From assembly GCF_014652855.1 (NCBI RefSeq), contig NZ_BMZP01000014.1, positions 30,586 through 94,585 on the forward strand: 64,000 nucleotides of DNA, given 5' to 3'. Below are positions 1 to 9,756 of this stretch, one piece after another (the stretch's first letter is position 1; every line of letters starts with the position of its first letter). The DNA comes from Novosphingobium pokkalii (lineage in GTDB: Bacteria > Pseudomonadota > Alphaproteobacteria > Sphingomonadales > Sphingomonadaceae). Both the position numbers and the translations under genes were made by a program. The notes under the pieces are model-generated. The model did not search any database. It saw only the letters and a list, made by a program, of their open reading frames with translations, and was not told the DNA's origin.

Positions 1-90
1 GCTGAGGGGGCCGACCTCCCAACGATAGTACCCTATGGGAGGTCGGGTGGGGGAGCGGGCCGGTGCCGCAAATCCGGCAGAGCCGGATTT
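1..90. repeat. Composite palindromic repeat, copy 1 (cut by window edge)
   Basis: A 16-base core (21-36, AACGATAGTACCCTAT) sits between arms reading cctccc and gggagg. The right arm continues as a GC-rich block (37-69) and ends in a small hairpin aaatccggc-aga-gccggattt (70-90). The same modules occur at 41.1 kb and 48.0 kb, but there the core is the reverse complement of this one. The left end begins gctgaggggg, which in the 48.0 kb copy follows a further hairpin, so the element probably continues beyond the window. Confidence 0.85.
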
Positions 91-176
91 CCAAACGGTC
101 ACTAAGCCCGAAGGTCGACCGCCACGGTTACGGTTTGCAATTGGCGCAGCGCAGGCTGCGGTATAGGGTGCGGGTG

Positions 177-1142
177 ATGAACCCGTCACGTCCCATGGCC
201 CAGGCCGAAACCGTTCCACAAAGCCCTGCCCCATCCGATCCGGCCGCCAGTGGCGAGGCCGGCAGCGCCCGCCTCGCGCGCCCGCCCCGGCCGCTGCGCC
301 CGGCAGAATTGCAGGACTGGCTCAACAGCCGCATCTATCATCCGCTGTCCTGGCGCATGGCCTGGGCGCTGGCGCCCACGCCGATCACGCCGAACATGGT
401 TTCGGTGTTCGGCGCGGTAATGGTGGTAGTCGCCGGGGTGATCTATTGCCAGCCGGGCTGGCCCTGGACCGCGCTGCTCGGGCTGGTGCTGCACATGGGC
501 TGGCACGTGGTGGACGGCGCCGACGGTGACCTGGCGCGGCTGACCAAGCGCAGCGGGCCGAACGGCGAAATGGTCGACGGGCTGTGCGACTATGGCAGCC
601 ATACCGTGGTCTACCTGATGCTGGGCTGGTGGCTGCAACAGCATGTCAGCGCCTGGTGCTGGATCGCGGTGGTCGGCGCCGGGCTGAGCCGCATTGTCCA
701 GGCCAACCATTATGAAGTGCAGCGGCGGCAATACCAGTGGTGGGCCTATGGCAACCCCTGGCTGCGACAGGATGACGTGCCGATCACCGGGCCGGGCACG
801 GCCCTGGCGCGCCTTTACCTGCTGCTCGGGCGGGCACTGGCGCCCGGCGGAGCAGAGGTGGACGCGGCCTATGACCGGCTGGTGGCCGACCCTGCGCAGA
901 CCGAGGCGGCCCGCAGCATTGCCCGCGCGCATGCCGGAGATCTTCTGCCCAAATGGCGCATCCTGGGTGCCAACAGCCGCACCATCCTGCTTGGGCTGGC
1001 CATGCTGGCGGGATCGCCGCTCTATTACTTCCTGTTCGAGGCGATCGCGCTCAACGCGGTCCTGCTGGCCTCTATCACGCATGCAGCGGGCGCCGCGGCG
1101 CGCCTTCGCAACGATCTGACGGCGGCAACACGGACTACCTGA
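177..1142 (+). CDS. CDP-alcohol phosphatidyltransferase family membrane enzyme
   Basis: This family moves a phospho-alcohol from a CDP-activated donor to an acceptor alcohol at the membrane. The full signature D-x2-DG-x2-AR-x8-G-x3-D-x3-D is present from about residue 113 (DGADGDLAR, then G-EMV-D-GLC-D), with hydrophobic segments before and after it. The start at 177 gives 321 residues; the open frame runs further upstream into the palindromic repeat, so longer starts are unlikely. It is followed by inositol-3-phosphate synthase and a nucleotidyltransferase, suggesting an inositol-containing phospholipid or phosphodiester as product (inference). The acceptor cannot be told from sequence. Confidence 0.88.
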   Translation: MNPSRPMAQAETVPQSPAPSDPAASGEAGSARLARPPRPLRPAELQDWLNSRIYHPLSWRMAWALAPTPITPNMVSVFGAVMVVVAGVIYCQPGWPWTALLGLVLHMGWHVVDGADGDLARLTKRSGPNGEMVDGLCDYGSHTVVYLMLGWWLQQHVSAWCWIAVVGAGLSRIVQANHYEVQRRQYQWWAYGNPWLRQDDVPITGPGTALARLYLLLGRALAPGGAEVDAAYDRLVADPAQTEAARSIARAHAGDLLPKWRILGANSRTILLGLAMLAGSPLYYFLFEAIALNAVLLASITHAAGAAARLRNDLTAATRTT

Positions 1143-1439
1143 TGGCACCGAGCCACCGCGACCGGGCGTTGCAGGAGAGCGATGAGCCGAGTAGCTATCT
1201 ACAACAAGAGCGCAGTATGGCAGTCATAATGTAACAACTGCCCCGCGCTCCATTGCCATGGCCCGAGGATTGCTCTATTTTGACCGCTTCCGGTCCGGAC
1301 CGTCCGGGTTCAACCTGTTCGCCTTGTGCAAAGGCAGGATGGGCAGCACCGCGAAAAGGCAGTTTCGTTTGAGTGTCAGGCAGGCACCCAGCTCATGACG
1401 AGTTGGATTGCGGGCGTGGCCGCAGGAGAATTACCTAAA

Positions 1440-2543
1440 ATGCCATCGATCAAAGTCGCGGTTATTGGCGTCGGCAACTGCGCCAGTTCACTGGTTCAGG
1501 GTGTTTTCTATTACAAGAACAACAACTCTTCCCAAGGCCTGATCCATGACGTCATCGGCGACTATGTGCCGGGCGACGTGGAATTCGTGCTGGGGATCGA
1601 TGTCGATGCCCGCAAGGTTGGCAAGGACCTGGGCGAAGCGATCTTCGCGGCCCCGAACAACACCACCGTGTTCTACAGGGACGTGCCGACCATCGGCGCC
1701 AAGGTGATGCGCGGTCGCGTGCTGGACGGCGTGGCCGACCACATGACCGTGGCGGGCGAGCGTGGCTTCATCGTCGCCGAAGGCGAAGACCCGAGCCAGG
1801 CCGACATCGTCGCCGCGCTCAAGGCGTCGGGCGCTGAAATCCTGTTGAACTTCCTGCCCGTCGGCTCGCAGAAGGCCAGCGAATTCTACATGGAATGCGC
1901 GCTGGAAGCGGGCGTGGCCGTGGTCAACTGCATCCCGGTGTTCATCGCCAGCAACCCGGAATGGGAAGCGCGCTTCCGCGCCGCCGGCCTGCCGATCGTG
2001 GGCGACGACATCAAGGCCCAGGTGGGCGCCACCATCGTGCACCGCACGCTGTCCACGCTGTTTTCGGCGCGCGGCGTGACCACCGAGCGCACCTATCAGC
2101 TCAACACCGGCGGCAACACCGACTTCCTCAACATGCTCGATCGCCATCGCCTGTCGAGCAAGAAGGAATCGAAGACCGAAGCCGTGCAGGCCATGCTGGC
2201 CCAGCGCCTGGCCGAGGAAAACATCCTGATCGGCCCGTCGGAATATGTTCCGTGGCAGAAGGACAACAAGATCTGCTTCCTGCGCATGGAAGGCGTGCAG
2301 TGGGGCAACGTTCCGGTGAACCTGGAACTGCGCCTGTCGGTGGAAGACAGCCCCAACGCCGCGGCTTGCGTGATGGATGCGATCCGTTGCTGCAAGGTGG
2401 CGCTGGAGCGTGGTGAAGGCGGCGCGCTGATCGGCCCGTCGGCCTATTTCTGCAAGCACCCGCCCGAGCAGTTCATCGACGATGTCGCGCTGCGCATGGT
2501 CGACGAATACATCGCTGCTGCCGTTCCGCAGGCGGCCGAGTAA
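1440..2543 (+). CDS. ino1: Inositol-3-phosphate synthase
   Basis: It converts glucose 6-phosphate to 1L-myo-inositol 1(3)-phosphate using bound NAD. The 367-residue protein opens with a Rossmann motif (VAVIGVGNCASSLVQG, residues about 6-21) and carries the family stretches LNTGGNTDFLNML and ERGEGGALIGPSAYF; its length matches short bacterial/archaeal-type synthases. The ATG at 1440 is chosen because AGGAGA lies about 10 bases upstream; the frame stays open to about 1326 without a better site. The downstream nucleotidyltransferase starts 2 bases after the stop, so the two are almost certainly co-transcribed. The upstream 297-base gap probably holds the promoter. Confidence 0.93.
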   Translation: MPSIKVAVIGVGNCASSLVQGVFYYKNNNSSQGLIHDVIGDYVPGDVEFVLGIDVDARKVGKDLGEAIFAAPNNTTVFYRDVPTIGAKVMRGRVLDGVADHMTVAGERGFIVAEGEDPSQADIVAALKASGAEILLNFLPVGSQKASEFYMECALEAGVAVVNCIPVFIASNPEWEARFRAAGLPIVGDDIKAQVGATIVHRTLSTLFSARGVTTERTYQLNTGGNTDFLNMLDRHRLSSKKESKTEAVQAMLAQRLAEENILIGPSEYVPWQKDNKICFLRMEGVQWGNVPVNLELRLSVEDSPNAAACVMDAIRCCKVALERGEGGALIGPSAYFCKHPPEQFIDDVALRMVDEYIAAAVPQAAE

Positions 2544-2545
2544 GC

Positions 2546-3337
2546 ATGGAAACCGCTGCCGGGCTGCGGCCCGCCGAACGCGCCGCCGCGCCCCGGCACG
2601 CGGTTATCCTGGCGGCTGGATTGGGATCGCGCCTGCGCGATCTCAGCCAGTCCAAGCCGCTGACCCCGGTCTGCGGTTTCCCGCTGCTGGAACTGGGCGT
2701 GCGCCAGGCGGCTGCCGCCGGCATTGCCCACATCGTGGTGGTGACCGGGCATGAAGCCGCCCGGGTGGAAGCCGCCCTGCCCGATCTGGCTGCGCGCTGC
2801 GGCGTGACGATCGATGCCGCCCGCGTGGCGGACTGGACCCTGCCCAATGGCCATTCGGTGATCGCCGGAGCCGCCAAGGTAGATGGTCCGTTCCTGCTGA
2901 TGATGGCCGATCACATTTTCTCGGCTGAAATCCTGCAACGGCTGACCCACGAAGGCGCGAATACGCGCGACGTGACGCTGGCGATCGACCGCCGGCTCGA
3001 CAATCCGCTGGTCGATCCCGACGATGCCACTTGGGTGAAGACGCGGGACAACGGCACGATTGCCACCATCGGCAAGACGATCTTCCCTTATGACGCGGTG
3101 GATTGCGGCGCTTTCCTGGCCACCGCCGCCCTGCCCGCGGCGATTGCCCAGGCCGTGGCCATGGGCAAGCCCGGATCGCTGTCCGACGGGATGCAGGTGC
3201 TGGCCGATGCCGGCCGCGCCGCGACGATGGAAATCGAAGGCGCCTGGTGGATCGACGTGGACGATCCGCGCGCCCATGCCCAAGCCGAGGCTGATTTGCG
3301 CCAGGCCATCCCGGCCTTGTTCAGCGCGGTGGTTTGA
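2546..3337 (+). CDS. Sugar/inositol-phosphate nucleotidyltransferase (IPCT-like)
   Basis: A 263-residue NTP-transferase-fold protein with the nucleotide-binding loop LAAGLGSRLRDLSQSKPLTP near the N-terminus. A later PNGHSV ... MMADHIF pair resembles the NGYS...M-x-DH motif of archaeal CTP:inositol-1-phosphate cytidylyltransferases. Immediately downstream of inositol-3-phosphate synthase and near a CDP-alcohol phosphotransferase, it most plausibly makes CDP-inositol from CTP and inositol 1-phosphate (inference from motif plus context). In some archaea this domain is fused to the membrane transferase; here the two are separate genes. A sugar-phosphate substrate is the main alternative. Confidence 0.8.
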   Translation: METAAGLRPAERAAAPRHAVILAAGLGSRLRDLSQSKPLTPVCGFPLLELGVRQAAAAGIAHIVVVTGHEAARVEAALPDLAARCGVTIDAARVADWTLPNGHSVIAGAAKVDGPFLLMMADHIFSAEILQRLTHEGANTRDVTLAIDRRLDNPLVDPDDATWVKTRDNGTIATIGKTIFPYDAVDCGAFLATAALPAAIAQAVAMGKPGSLSDGMQVLADAGRAATMEIEGAWWIDVDDPRAHAQAEADLRQAIPALFSAVV

Positions 3338-3412
3338 TTTTTCAAGAACAACGGTGTTTGCTGCAACGCCCAGCATGGTCGCCAACGCTGCGCCAGCCAA
3401 AGATAGTGGGGT

Positions 3413-3433
3413 GAAGGGGGCTCTGCCCCCTTC
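3413..3433. terminator. Hairpin between convergent genes
   Basis: A perfect 9-bp stem, gaagggggc-tct-gccccccttc-type, lies between the converging inositol operon and the permease gene. Neither side has an immediate T run, so it may act as a weak bidirectional terminator or RNA end-protecting hairpin. Confidence 0.5.
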
Positions 3434-3448
3434 GTCATAGCCTTTTCT

Positions 3449-5104
3449 TTAGCCCATGTGATGCAGCGCAAAAGCGTGCGTCACCGCAATCAGCGCAGCA
3501 CACCCTGCCAGCGCCAGCCAGGGCAGCCAGCCGGCGCGGCGGGTCATCCGGCCCGAGGCATCGCGCGCATAGTCTTCGACCAGGGCATGGGGAAACACGC
3601 CCTTGTCCTGCACATAGTGGCGCCAGGCGAAGACTGGCACGATCAGCAGCAGGGCGATCAGGCCGTTGCGCAGCGTGCCCGCACCCCAGACATCGGCCCC
3701 GGCGCCCATGAAGGCCATGTTGACGAAGCCGAAGGTGCAGCCCAGCGCCAGCAGCCAGGTGGGGCAGCGGAACGGGCGATCTTTCTCGCCCCGGTCGATG
3801 CGGTGAATCCAGCCAGCCTGGAGATTGAGGAAATTGAACGCGAGGTAGCAGACATTGCTGATCATCAGCACGGCGAAATAGTCTGACGCCAGCAACAGGA
3901 TGAGATTGAAGCCAAGGTCGGTCCACATCGCGGCCGTGGGCGCGCCGTGGCTGTTCACGCGCGAGAGGTAGCGCGGCAGCCAGCCATCGACCGAGGCCTG
4001 GTAGAGCGTGCGTGACGAGCCCATCATCGAGGTCATCACGATGAGCAGCAGCGACAGGATCAGCATGGCGATGAACAGGTTGGCGATCAGCACCCCGGCG
4101 GGGCTGGAGGCGACAAGGCCTAGCCCCTTGACCACGATGGCGGCCAGCGCCTGCGCCACGCCCGAGCCATCGTAGATGGCCGGAGAGAGCATGCCATCGA
4201 GGCCGAGCGAAGCCTGGAACGCCAGCGGCACGAGCGCGAAGACGAGGATGCACAAGACGCCCGAAGCGATGATCGCGCGCGGCGTGTCGCGGGCGGGATC
4301 GCGGAATTCGCGGGTGTAGCACACCGCCGTTTCAAAGCCGTAGGTGGACCAACCGGCACCGAACATGGCGCCCATCAGGAGCACGAGGCCATAGCCGTTC
4401 CAACTGCCAAAGCCGGCATGGCCCGCCGCATCGCGCAGCATGGGCAGCAGCGGGAAAAGATGATCGCGCGGCAGGTTGCCGGTGAAGACCGGGATCAGCC
4501 CAACCAGGATCAGCGGCGCGAGGCAGACCAGGCCGAGGATCTTTTGTGCGTGCGCGGCGCGAGCGGCCCCGCCATGCTGCAACACAAACGTGAGCAGCAG
4601 GAAGCCGGTGGCGATGAGCGAGACGGCGTTGATCCGCAGGCTGAGGCCTGGCCGCACGAAGCCGAGATCGACCAGCTTGATCTGCCAAGCCATGATCGCG
4701 GCATCGGGCGCGAACAGGCTGGCCATGATGTATCCCGCCGCCAGGCTGGTGGCGAGCGTGAGCACCGGCGACCAGGCCAGCCAGTTCGCCCAGATCGAGA
4801 TCGGGGCGACAAAGCGGCTGTAGGGCAGCCAGGCCGCCGCGCCATAGACCGAGGCGCCACCCGACTTGTGCGGATAGAGCCCGGCAATCTCGGCATAGAC
4901 GAAGCTCTGGATGAAACCCATCAGGATCGAGACGATCCACACCACCCAGCTTGGCTGCCCGATCGTGGCGGCAATGCCCCCCATGGTGAGCAGGACACCC
5001 GCCGGAACCCCCGACGAGGCCCAGAACGCCCCCTTCCAATCCAGCGACCGATGCAGTTCGCCCGAGGGCGCATCCAGGGCCAAGGCATGGTCTTCACCGA
5101 TCAT
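3449..5104 (-). CDS. APC-superfamily amino acid/amine permease
   Basis: A 551-residue inner-membrane transporter with about 12 hydrophobic segments. The first helix carries the small-residue unwound motif typical of APC carriers (SSGVPAGVLLTMGGIAATIG). Its ATG overlaps the stop of the upstream choline-dehydrogenase-like gene (ATGA), so it is the third gene of the betB-betA operon. It therefore probably brings in the substrate oxidised by that pair, such as choline or a related amine (inference). Usual choline carriers in bet operons are BCCT or ABC systems, so an APC member is a variation. The substrate cannot be read from sequence. Confidence 0.85.
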   Translation of the reverse strand: MIGEDHALALDAPSGELHRSLDWKGAFWASSGVPAGVLLTMGGIAATIGQPSWVVWIVSILMGFIQSFVYAEIAGLYPHKSGGASVYGAAAWLPYSRFVAPISIWANWLAWSPVLTLATSLAAGYIMASLFAPDAAIMAWQIKLVDLGFVRPGLSLRINAVSLIATGFLLLTFVLQHGGAARAAHAQKILGLVCLAPLILVGLIPVFTGNLPRDHLFPLLPMLRDAAGHAGFGSWNGYGLVLLMGAMFGAGWSTYGFETAVCYTREFRDPARDTPRAIIASGVLCILVFALVPLAFQASLGLDGMLSPAIYDGSGVAQALAAIVVKGLGLVASSPAGVLIANLFIAMLILSLLLIVMTSMMGSSRTLYQASVDGWLPRYLSRVNSHGAPTAAMWTDLGFNLILLLASDYFAVLMISNVCYLAFNFLNLQAGWIHRIDRGEKDRPFRCPTWLLALGCTFGFVNMAFMGAGADVWGAGTLRNGLIALLLIVPVFAWRHYVQDKGVFPHALVEDYARDASGRMTRRAGWLPWLALAGCAALIAVTHAFALHHMG

Positions 5105-6771
5105 CGTTGGTGCGTTTCCCAGTGGGGGTGAACGTAGAAAGGTTCATTGGACGCGGGCAGCAGCGGCTTGCCGAGGATGTGATCGGCGGCCTTTTCGCCG
5201 ATCATGATCGTGGGCGCGTTGAGATTGCCGGTGGTGATCGAGGGCATGACCGAGCTATCGACCACGCGCAGGCCGGAAACGCCGATCACGCGCAGTTCGG
5301 GATCGACCACTGCCAGCGGATCATCGGGGTGGCCCATGCGCGCCGTGCACGAGGGGTGCAGCGCGCTTTCGACCTTGTCGGCGATGAAGGCGTCGATCTG
5401 TTCATCCGTCACGCAATCGGCGCCGGGCTGGATTTCCCGGCCGCGATAAGGGGCGAAGGCCGGCTGCTGGAAGATTTCGCGGGTGAGGCGCACGCAGGCG
5501 CGCATCTCCGCCCAATCATCAGGATGGCTCATGTAATTGAAGCGGATCACCGCCTTGTCGCGCGGATCGGGACTGCGCAGCGTGACCGTGCCACGGCTTT
5601 TCGAGCGCATCGGCCCGACGTGGGCTTGGAAGCCATGCTCGGTGGCGAGCGAGGAGCCATCGTAATTGATGGCCATCGGGAAGAAGTGGTACTGGATATC
5701 GGGATAGCGGATGCCGGCGCGGCTGCGGATGAAACCGCAGGATTCAAAGTGGTTGGACGCGCCCAGGCCCTTGCGGCGCAGCAGCCATTCGAGGCCGACC
5801 CTGGCCTTGCCCAGCAGGTTGGCATGGCCGAACAGGGTGATCGGCTGGGTGCAGGCCATCTGGAAGTAGAACTCCAGGTGATCCTGGAGATTGGCGCCGA
5901 CGCCGGCGCGATCGGCCAGCACGGGGATGCCGTGCCCGGCCAGTTCCTGCGCCGGGCCGATGCCCGAGAGCTTGAGCAATTGCACCGAATTGATCGGCCC
6001 GCCCGACAGGATCACTTCACGGCCAGCGCGCACGGTGTGCAGCGTTCCGCCGCGTTCGTATTCCACGCCCACGGCACGGGTTCCGTCAAACAGGATGCGG
6101 GTGGCGAGCGCATGCTGCACGACCTGGAGATTGGGCCGCTTGACCGCGTCGTAGAGGTGCGCCTTGGCCGAGGAACAGCGCTCCCCGTTGCGCACGGTCA
6201 TGTCCATGCGGCCGAAGCCTTCCTGCCGGAAGCCGTTGTAATCCTCGGTCAATTGGTAGCCAGCCTGGCGCGCGGCCTCCATCCAGGCGTGGTGCAGCGG
6301 ATTGTCGAGCGTGCCATAGGTGGTGGAGAGCGGTCCATCGCCGCCGCGATAGGCATTGCCACCTTCCAGGCGGGTTTCGGCGCGCTTGAAGTAGGGCAGC
6401 ACATTGGCATAGCCCCAGCCGCGCGCGCCCTGTTCCTGCCAATGTTCGAAATCGAGCGGATTGCCGCGCACATAGACGAGGCCGTTGATCGAAGACGAAC
6501 CACCCAGCCCCTTGCCACGCGGGCAATGCAGGCGCCGGTTGTTGAGATGGGGCTCCGGCTCGGATTCGTAGCGCCAGTTCCACCGTGTGGTGTTCATCGG
6601 ATAGGCGAGCGCGGCGGGCATCTGGATGAAGATCGAGCGGTCCGAGCCGCCGAATTCGAGCAGCAGGACGCGATGGCGACCATCAGCCGTCAGCCGGTTG
6701 GCCAGAACGCAGCCGGCCGACCCGGCGCCGACGATCACATAGTCGAAGGTTTCCGCGTCAGTAGGGGGCAT
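5101..6771 (-). CDS. betA: GMC oxidoreductase, choline dehydrogenase-like
   Basis: FAD-dependent GMC oxidoreductase expected to oxidise choline to betaine aldehyde. The ADP-binding site [18 protein letters not shown] lies at residues about 9-26, followed by the GMC signature [20 protein letters not shown]. The C-terminal part has HPSCTARMG and the FAD-contacting [17 protein letters not shown] start it at [10 protein letters not shown] (556 residues, the usual length); the frame runs on upstream through betB but that is not coding. Its first 14 bases overlap betB and its stop overlaps the permease ATG, indicating a tightly coupled operon. Other alcohols are possible substrates. Confidence 0.88.
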   Translation of the reverse strand: MPPTDAETFDYVIVGAGSAGCVLANRLTADGRHRVLLLEFGGSDRSIFIQMPAALAYPMNTTRWNWRYESEPEPHLNNRRLHCPRGKGLGGSSSINGLVYVRGNPLDFEHWQEQGARGWGYANVLPYFKRAETRLEGGNAYRGGDGPLSTTYGTLDNPLHHAWMEAARQAGYQLTEDYNGFRQEGFGRMDMTVRNGERCSSAKAHLYDAVKRPNLQVVQHALATRILFDGTRAVGVEYERGGTLHTVRAGREVILSGGPINSVQLLKLSGIGPAQELAGHGIPVLADRAGVGANLQDHLEFYFQMACTQPITLFGHANLLGKARVGLEWLLRRKGLGASNHFESCGFIRSRAGIRYPDIQYHFFPMAINYDGSSLATEHGFQAHVGPMRSKSRGTVTLRSPDPRDKAVIRFNYMSHPDDWAEMRACVRLTREIFQQPAFAPYRGREIQPGADCVTDEQIDAFIADKVESALHPSCTARMGHPDDPLAVVDPELRVIGVSGLRVVDSSVMPSITTGNLNAPTIMIGEKAADHILGKPLLPASNEPFYVHPHWETHQR

Positions 6772-8170
6772 CGATCGGCTCCATGGCGACGTAGACGCTC
6801 TTGAGGCGCGTATAGTGCTCGATGGCGGCGCGGCTGTTTTCGCGGCCCAGGCCCGATTGCTTGACCCCGCCGAACGGCAGCTCGATCGGCGTGATATTGT
6901 AGGTGTTGATCCAGCAGGTGCCGGCGTCGAGCGCGGCGACGACGCGGTGGGCGCGGGTGATATCCTGGGTGAAGACCGCGCCGGCCAAGCCGAATTCGGT
7001 GGCATTGGCGCGGGCGATGACGTCGGCCTCGTCGGTGAACGGCAGGACGGCCATGACCGGGCCGAAGATTTCCTCCCGCACGATGACCATGTCATCAGCG
7101 CAGGCGGCAAAGATCGTGGGGGCGACGAATGCGCCCCTGTCACAGCCATTGGCCATGACGCGGTGCCCGCCAGTGACCAGGGTTGCCCCTTCGGCCTTGC
7201 CCTGCTCGATATAGCCCAAGACCTTGTCCATGTGGGCCTGGCTGATCAGCGCGCCGACATGGGTGGCCGGATCGGCCGGATCGCCCACCACCATCGCTTC
7301 GGTGCGCGTCTTCAGCCGGGCCAGGAAATCGTCCATCACGCTGGCGTGAACGAAGACGCGGGTGCCGTTGGAGCAGACTTCACCGGCCGAATAGAAATTG
7401 GCGAGCAAGGCCCCTGACACGGCGTTGTCCAGATCGGCATCGGGAAACACGATCAGCGGGCTCTTGCCGCCCAGTTCGAGCGTGACCTGCTTGAGCGTGG
7501 CGGCAGCATCGGCCATGACCTTGCGGCCCGTGCCCACCTCGCCGGTGAGGGAGATCTTGGCGATGCCGGGGTGGCGCGAGAGCAACTGGCCGGTGGCGGC
7601 AAAGCCCTGGACGACCTGGAAGACACCCTCGGGCACGCCGGCTTCGAGATAGATCTTTTCCAACTCGATCGCGGTGAGCGGCGTCAGTTCGGCTGGCTTG
7701 AAGATCATGGCATTGCCGCAGGCCAGCGCCGGCGCGCTTTTCCAGCAGGCGATCTGGAGCGGATAGTTCCATGCCCCGATCCCGGCGGTGATGCCGAGCG
7801 GCTCGCGCCGGGTATAGCCGAAGGCGCCGGGGCCGAGATCGACGTGCTCGCCCGCGATCGTGGCCGCGACATTGGCATAGTATTCGATGCAATCGGCGCC
7901 GGAAAGCACATCGACCGCGATGGTTTCCTGGATCGGCTTGCCGGTATCGCGCGTTTCGAGCAGCGCCAGTTCATCGTTGCGGGCGCGGAGGATATCGACC
8001 GCGCGGCGCAGGATGCGGCCTCGCTCCGTTCCCGTCAGGCGTGCCCATTGCCGCTGGCCGACACGCGCACGCTCCACCGCCGCGTTGACCTCGGCCTCTC
8101 CGGCGATGGGAATGGTGGCGAGCACTTCGCCCGTCGCAGGATTGATCGTGTCGAAGGAAGCCGGTGCCAT
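6758..8170 (-). CDS. betB: Aldehyde dehydrogenase, betaine-aldehyde type
   Basis: NAD(P)-dependent aldehyde dehydrogenase of 470 residues, expected to turn betaine aldehyde into glycine betaine. It shows the Rossmann region [12 protein letters not shown], the catalytic-glutamate motif [14 protein letters not shown], and the active-site cysteine in [12 protein letters not shown]. It is the first gene of a three-gene operon (betB, betA, permease) and overlaps betA by 14 bases. An inverted repeat about 60 bases upstream may be an operator. No betI-type regulator is adjacent. Substrate identity is from context; other amino-aldehydes are possible. Confidence 0.87.
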   Translation of the reverse strand: MAPASFDTINPATGEVLATIPIAGEAEVNAAVERARVGQRQWARLTGTERGRILRRAVDILRARNDELALLETRDTGKPIQETIAVDVLSGADCIEYYANVAATIAGEHVDLGPGAFGYTRREPLGITAGIGAWNYPLQIACWKSAPALACGNAMIFKPAELTPLTAIELEKIYLEAGVPEGVFQVVQGFAATGQLLSRHPGIAKISLTGEVGTGRKVMADAAATLKQVTLELGGKSPLIVFPDADLDNAVSGALLANFYSAGEVCSNGTRVFVHASVMDDFLARLKTRTEAMVVGDPADPATHVGALISQAHMDKVLGYIEQGKAEGATLVTGGHRVMANGCDRGAFVAPTIFAACADDMVIVREEIFGPVMAVLPFTDEADVIARANATEFGLAGAVFTQDITRAHRVVAALDAGTCWINTYNITPIELPFGGVKQSGLGRENSRAAIEHYTRLKSVYVAMEPIDAPY

Positions 8171-8227
8171 CGTGCCCTCTGTCTGGCGGTATGTGCCCGA
8201 CAGAATACGACAAGCCGGCGGGGAATC

Positions 8228-8252
8228 AATTTTCCCGTCCGTTCGGAAAATT
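8228..8252 (-). promoter_or_regulatory. Inverted repeat upstream of betB
   Basis: AATTTTCC-N9-GGAAAATT is a perfect 8-bp inverted repeat in an otherwise GC-rich genome, about 60 bases before the betB start within the 193-base gap between betB and the HD-GYP gene. The size and spacing fit a dimeric repressor site, but no regulator is identified. Confidence 0.4.
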
Positions 8253-8363
8253 CCACGATCCTGAAAATATCATTTTAAAACATATGCATATTTTTGGATT
8301 TCCATCACCTTGGGCGATATCCTGCATAAAGTTTGCTTATGCCGCTGCACGGCCTGCCACCGA

Positions 8364-9644
8364 TCAGGCCGGCAGCGCTTCTGGCGCACCGCGCCACAGC
8401 CGGCCACGCAGCCGATTCCAGTCCGGCACGCCCCACTCTTGTGCGCAGGCATGGCCGACGATGCTGTCGAGCGGGTTGGTGTCATCCAGCAGCATGTCTT
8501 GCGGAGGCAGGCATTCCCCCTCCCGCGTGGAAAAGAACGCGGTGACGTGCGGGCCGGTGTCATGGCGACGGCCCGGCTGCACAAGTGCCAGGCGATTGCT
8601 GCGCAGCCGCACGACCATGCCTGGCGGGAACACGCCGATGCTCTGCATGAAGATGAACAACAAGTCGCGGTCGAAATGTCCGTCCCAGCTCCACATCGCG
8701 GCCAGCGCTTCGGGCGGAGACCAGGCCTGCTTGTAGATGCGATCGGAGGTGAGCGCGTCATAGCAATCGCAGATGGCGCCGAACGCGGCGGCGCGACTGA
8801 TCTGGCTGGCGGCAAGGCCCTGGGGATAGCCCCTGCCATCCTGCCGCTCGTGATGATGGCGGCATACGTCGAGCGCCGTGGCGCAGACATCGCCGGATGC
8901 TTCGAGCAGGCGGTAGCCGTGTTCGGGATGATCGCGCACGCAGGCGAATTCCTCTTGGGTGAGCGCGGCGGGCTTGTTGAGCACCTCTTGCGGAATGCCG
9001 ACCTTGCCCAGATCGTGCAGCAGGCCGGCCTGGCCATAGTCGCGCGTTTCCTGCGGATCGAGACCGAGGAACGTGGCGACATTGATCATCAGGGTGCAGA
9101 CCGCGACGGAATGGGCGAAGGTGTATTCGTCCTTGGACTTGAGGCGCACGACATCGATCACGGTGCGCGGGCTGTTGGCGACGGCATCGGCGATGTCCTC
9201 GACCAGTTTGTGCGTATCGGCCACGCGCACGGCCCGACCCATGCGGGCATCGTCGAACAGGCCACGCATGGTCTGGCGCGCCTCGCCCACCATGCGCTGC
9301 ACCTGGCGACGCCGCTGGCGGGTGATGGTCTGCATCAGGGTCTGCGACCGATCAGGCGGTGGCAAGGGCACGCGGCGGCAGCGCACAGGTGCCCCAGCGG
9401 AACTCGACGGCGTTGGCGCAACAGAGGTGGGGGCGGGTGGATCCTCGAGCTTGCGGCCCCGGGCTTCATCGATGATCACGTAAGGCACGGCAGAAGCTTG
9501 GACCTTTTCCAGATCCTCGGCGCTGGCGAGCACGAAGCGGGTGCGCCAGAATGGGTGATCGAACCACGATCCACCGAATCCGTAGATGAACATGCCAATC
9601 TTGACGTGCTCGGGGGGAATCTGGCGGATCATGCCCGGCAGCAT
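8364..9644 (-). CDS. HD-GYP domain cyclic-di-GMP phosphodiesterase
   Basis: A 426-residue cytosolic protein. The N-terminal region (IPPEHVKIGMFIYGFGGSWF...) resembles the DUF3391 domain that often precedes HD-GYP. The HD-GYP domain is clear: LLHDLGKVGIPQEVLNKP with the HD metal pair, RDHPEHG, and HHHERQDGRGYPQGL carrying the GYP-type loop. Such enzymes hydrolyse cyclic-di-GMP to lower its level, favouring motility over attachment. It is a single gene, transcribed in the same direction as betB but 193 bases upstream of it, so an independent transcript is likely. Confidence 0.9.
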   Translation of the reverse strand: MLPGMIRQIPPEHVKIGMFIYGFGGSWFDHPFWRTRFVLASAEDLEKVQASAVPYVIIDEARGRKLEDPPAPTSVAPTPSSSAGAPVRCRRVPLPPPDRSQTLMQTITRQRRRQVQRMVGEARQTMRGLFDDARMGRAVRVADTHKLVEDIADAVANSPRTVIDVVRLKSKDEYTFAHSVAVCTLMINVATFLGLDPQETRDYGQAGLLHDLGKVGIPQEVLNKPAALTQEEFACVRDHPEHGYRLLEASGDVCATALDVCRHHHERQDGRGYPQGLAASQISRAAAFGAICDCYDALTSDRIYKQAWSPPEALAAMWSWDGHFDRDLLFIFMQSIGVFPPGMVVRLRSNRLALVQPGRRHDTGPHVTAFFSTREGECLPPQDMLLDDTNPLDSIVGHACAQEWGVPDWNRLRGRLWRGAPEALPA

Positions 9645-9756
9645 GCGGGCTCGGGCTTCCCGCGCGCTTAAGGCGACCCTGGGGTAATACCCTATTAGAA
9701 TGGTTAAATGCGCCAGACTGTTGCCGATGCGGCGTCAAAATCGTCTGTGCAGGACC

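Noticed and set aside
186..1148. Long open frames on the strand opposite real genes (here, and similarly opposite ino1, betA, the RND pump and the tail genes)
   Set aside because: They arise from high GC third positions; the translations are rich in Arg, His, Gly and Gln with no domain, and the other strand has clear families.
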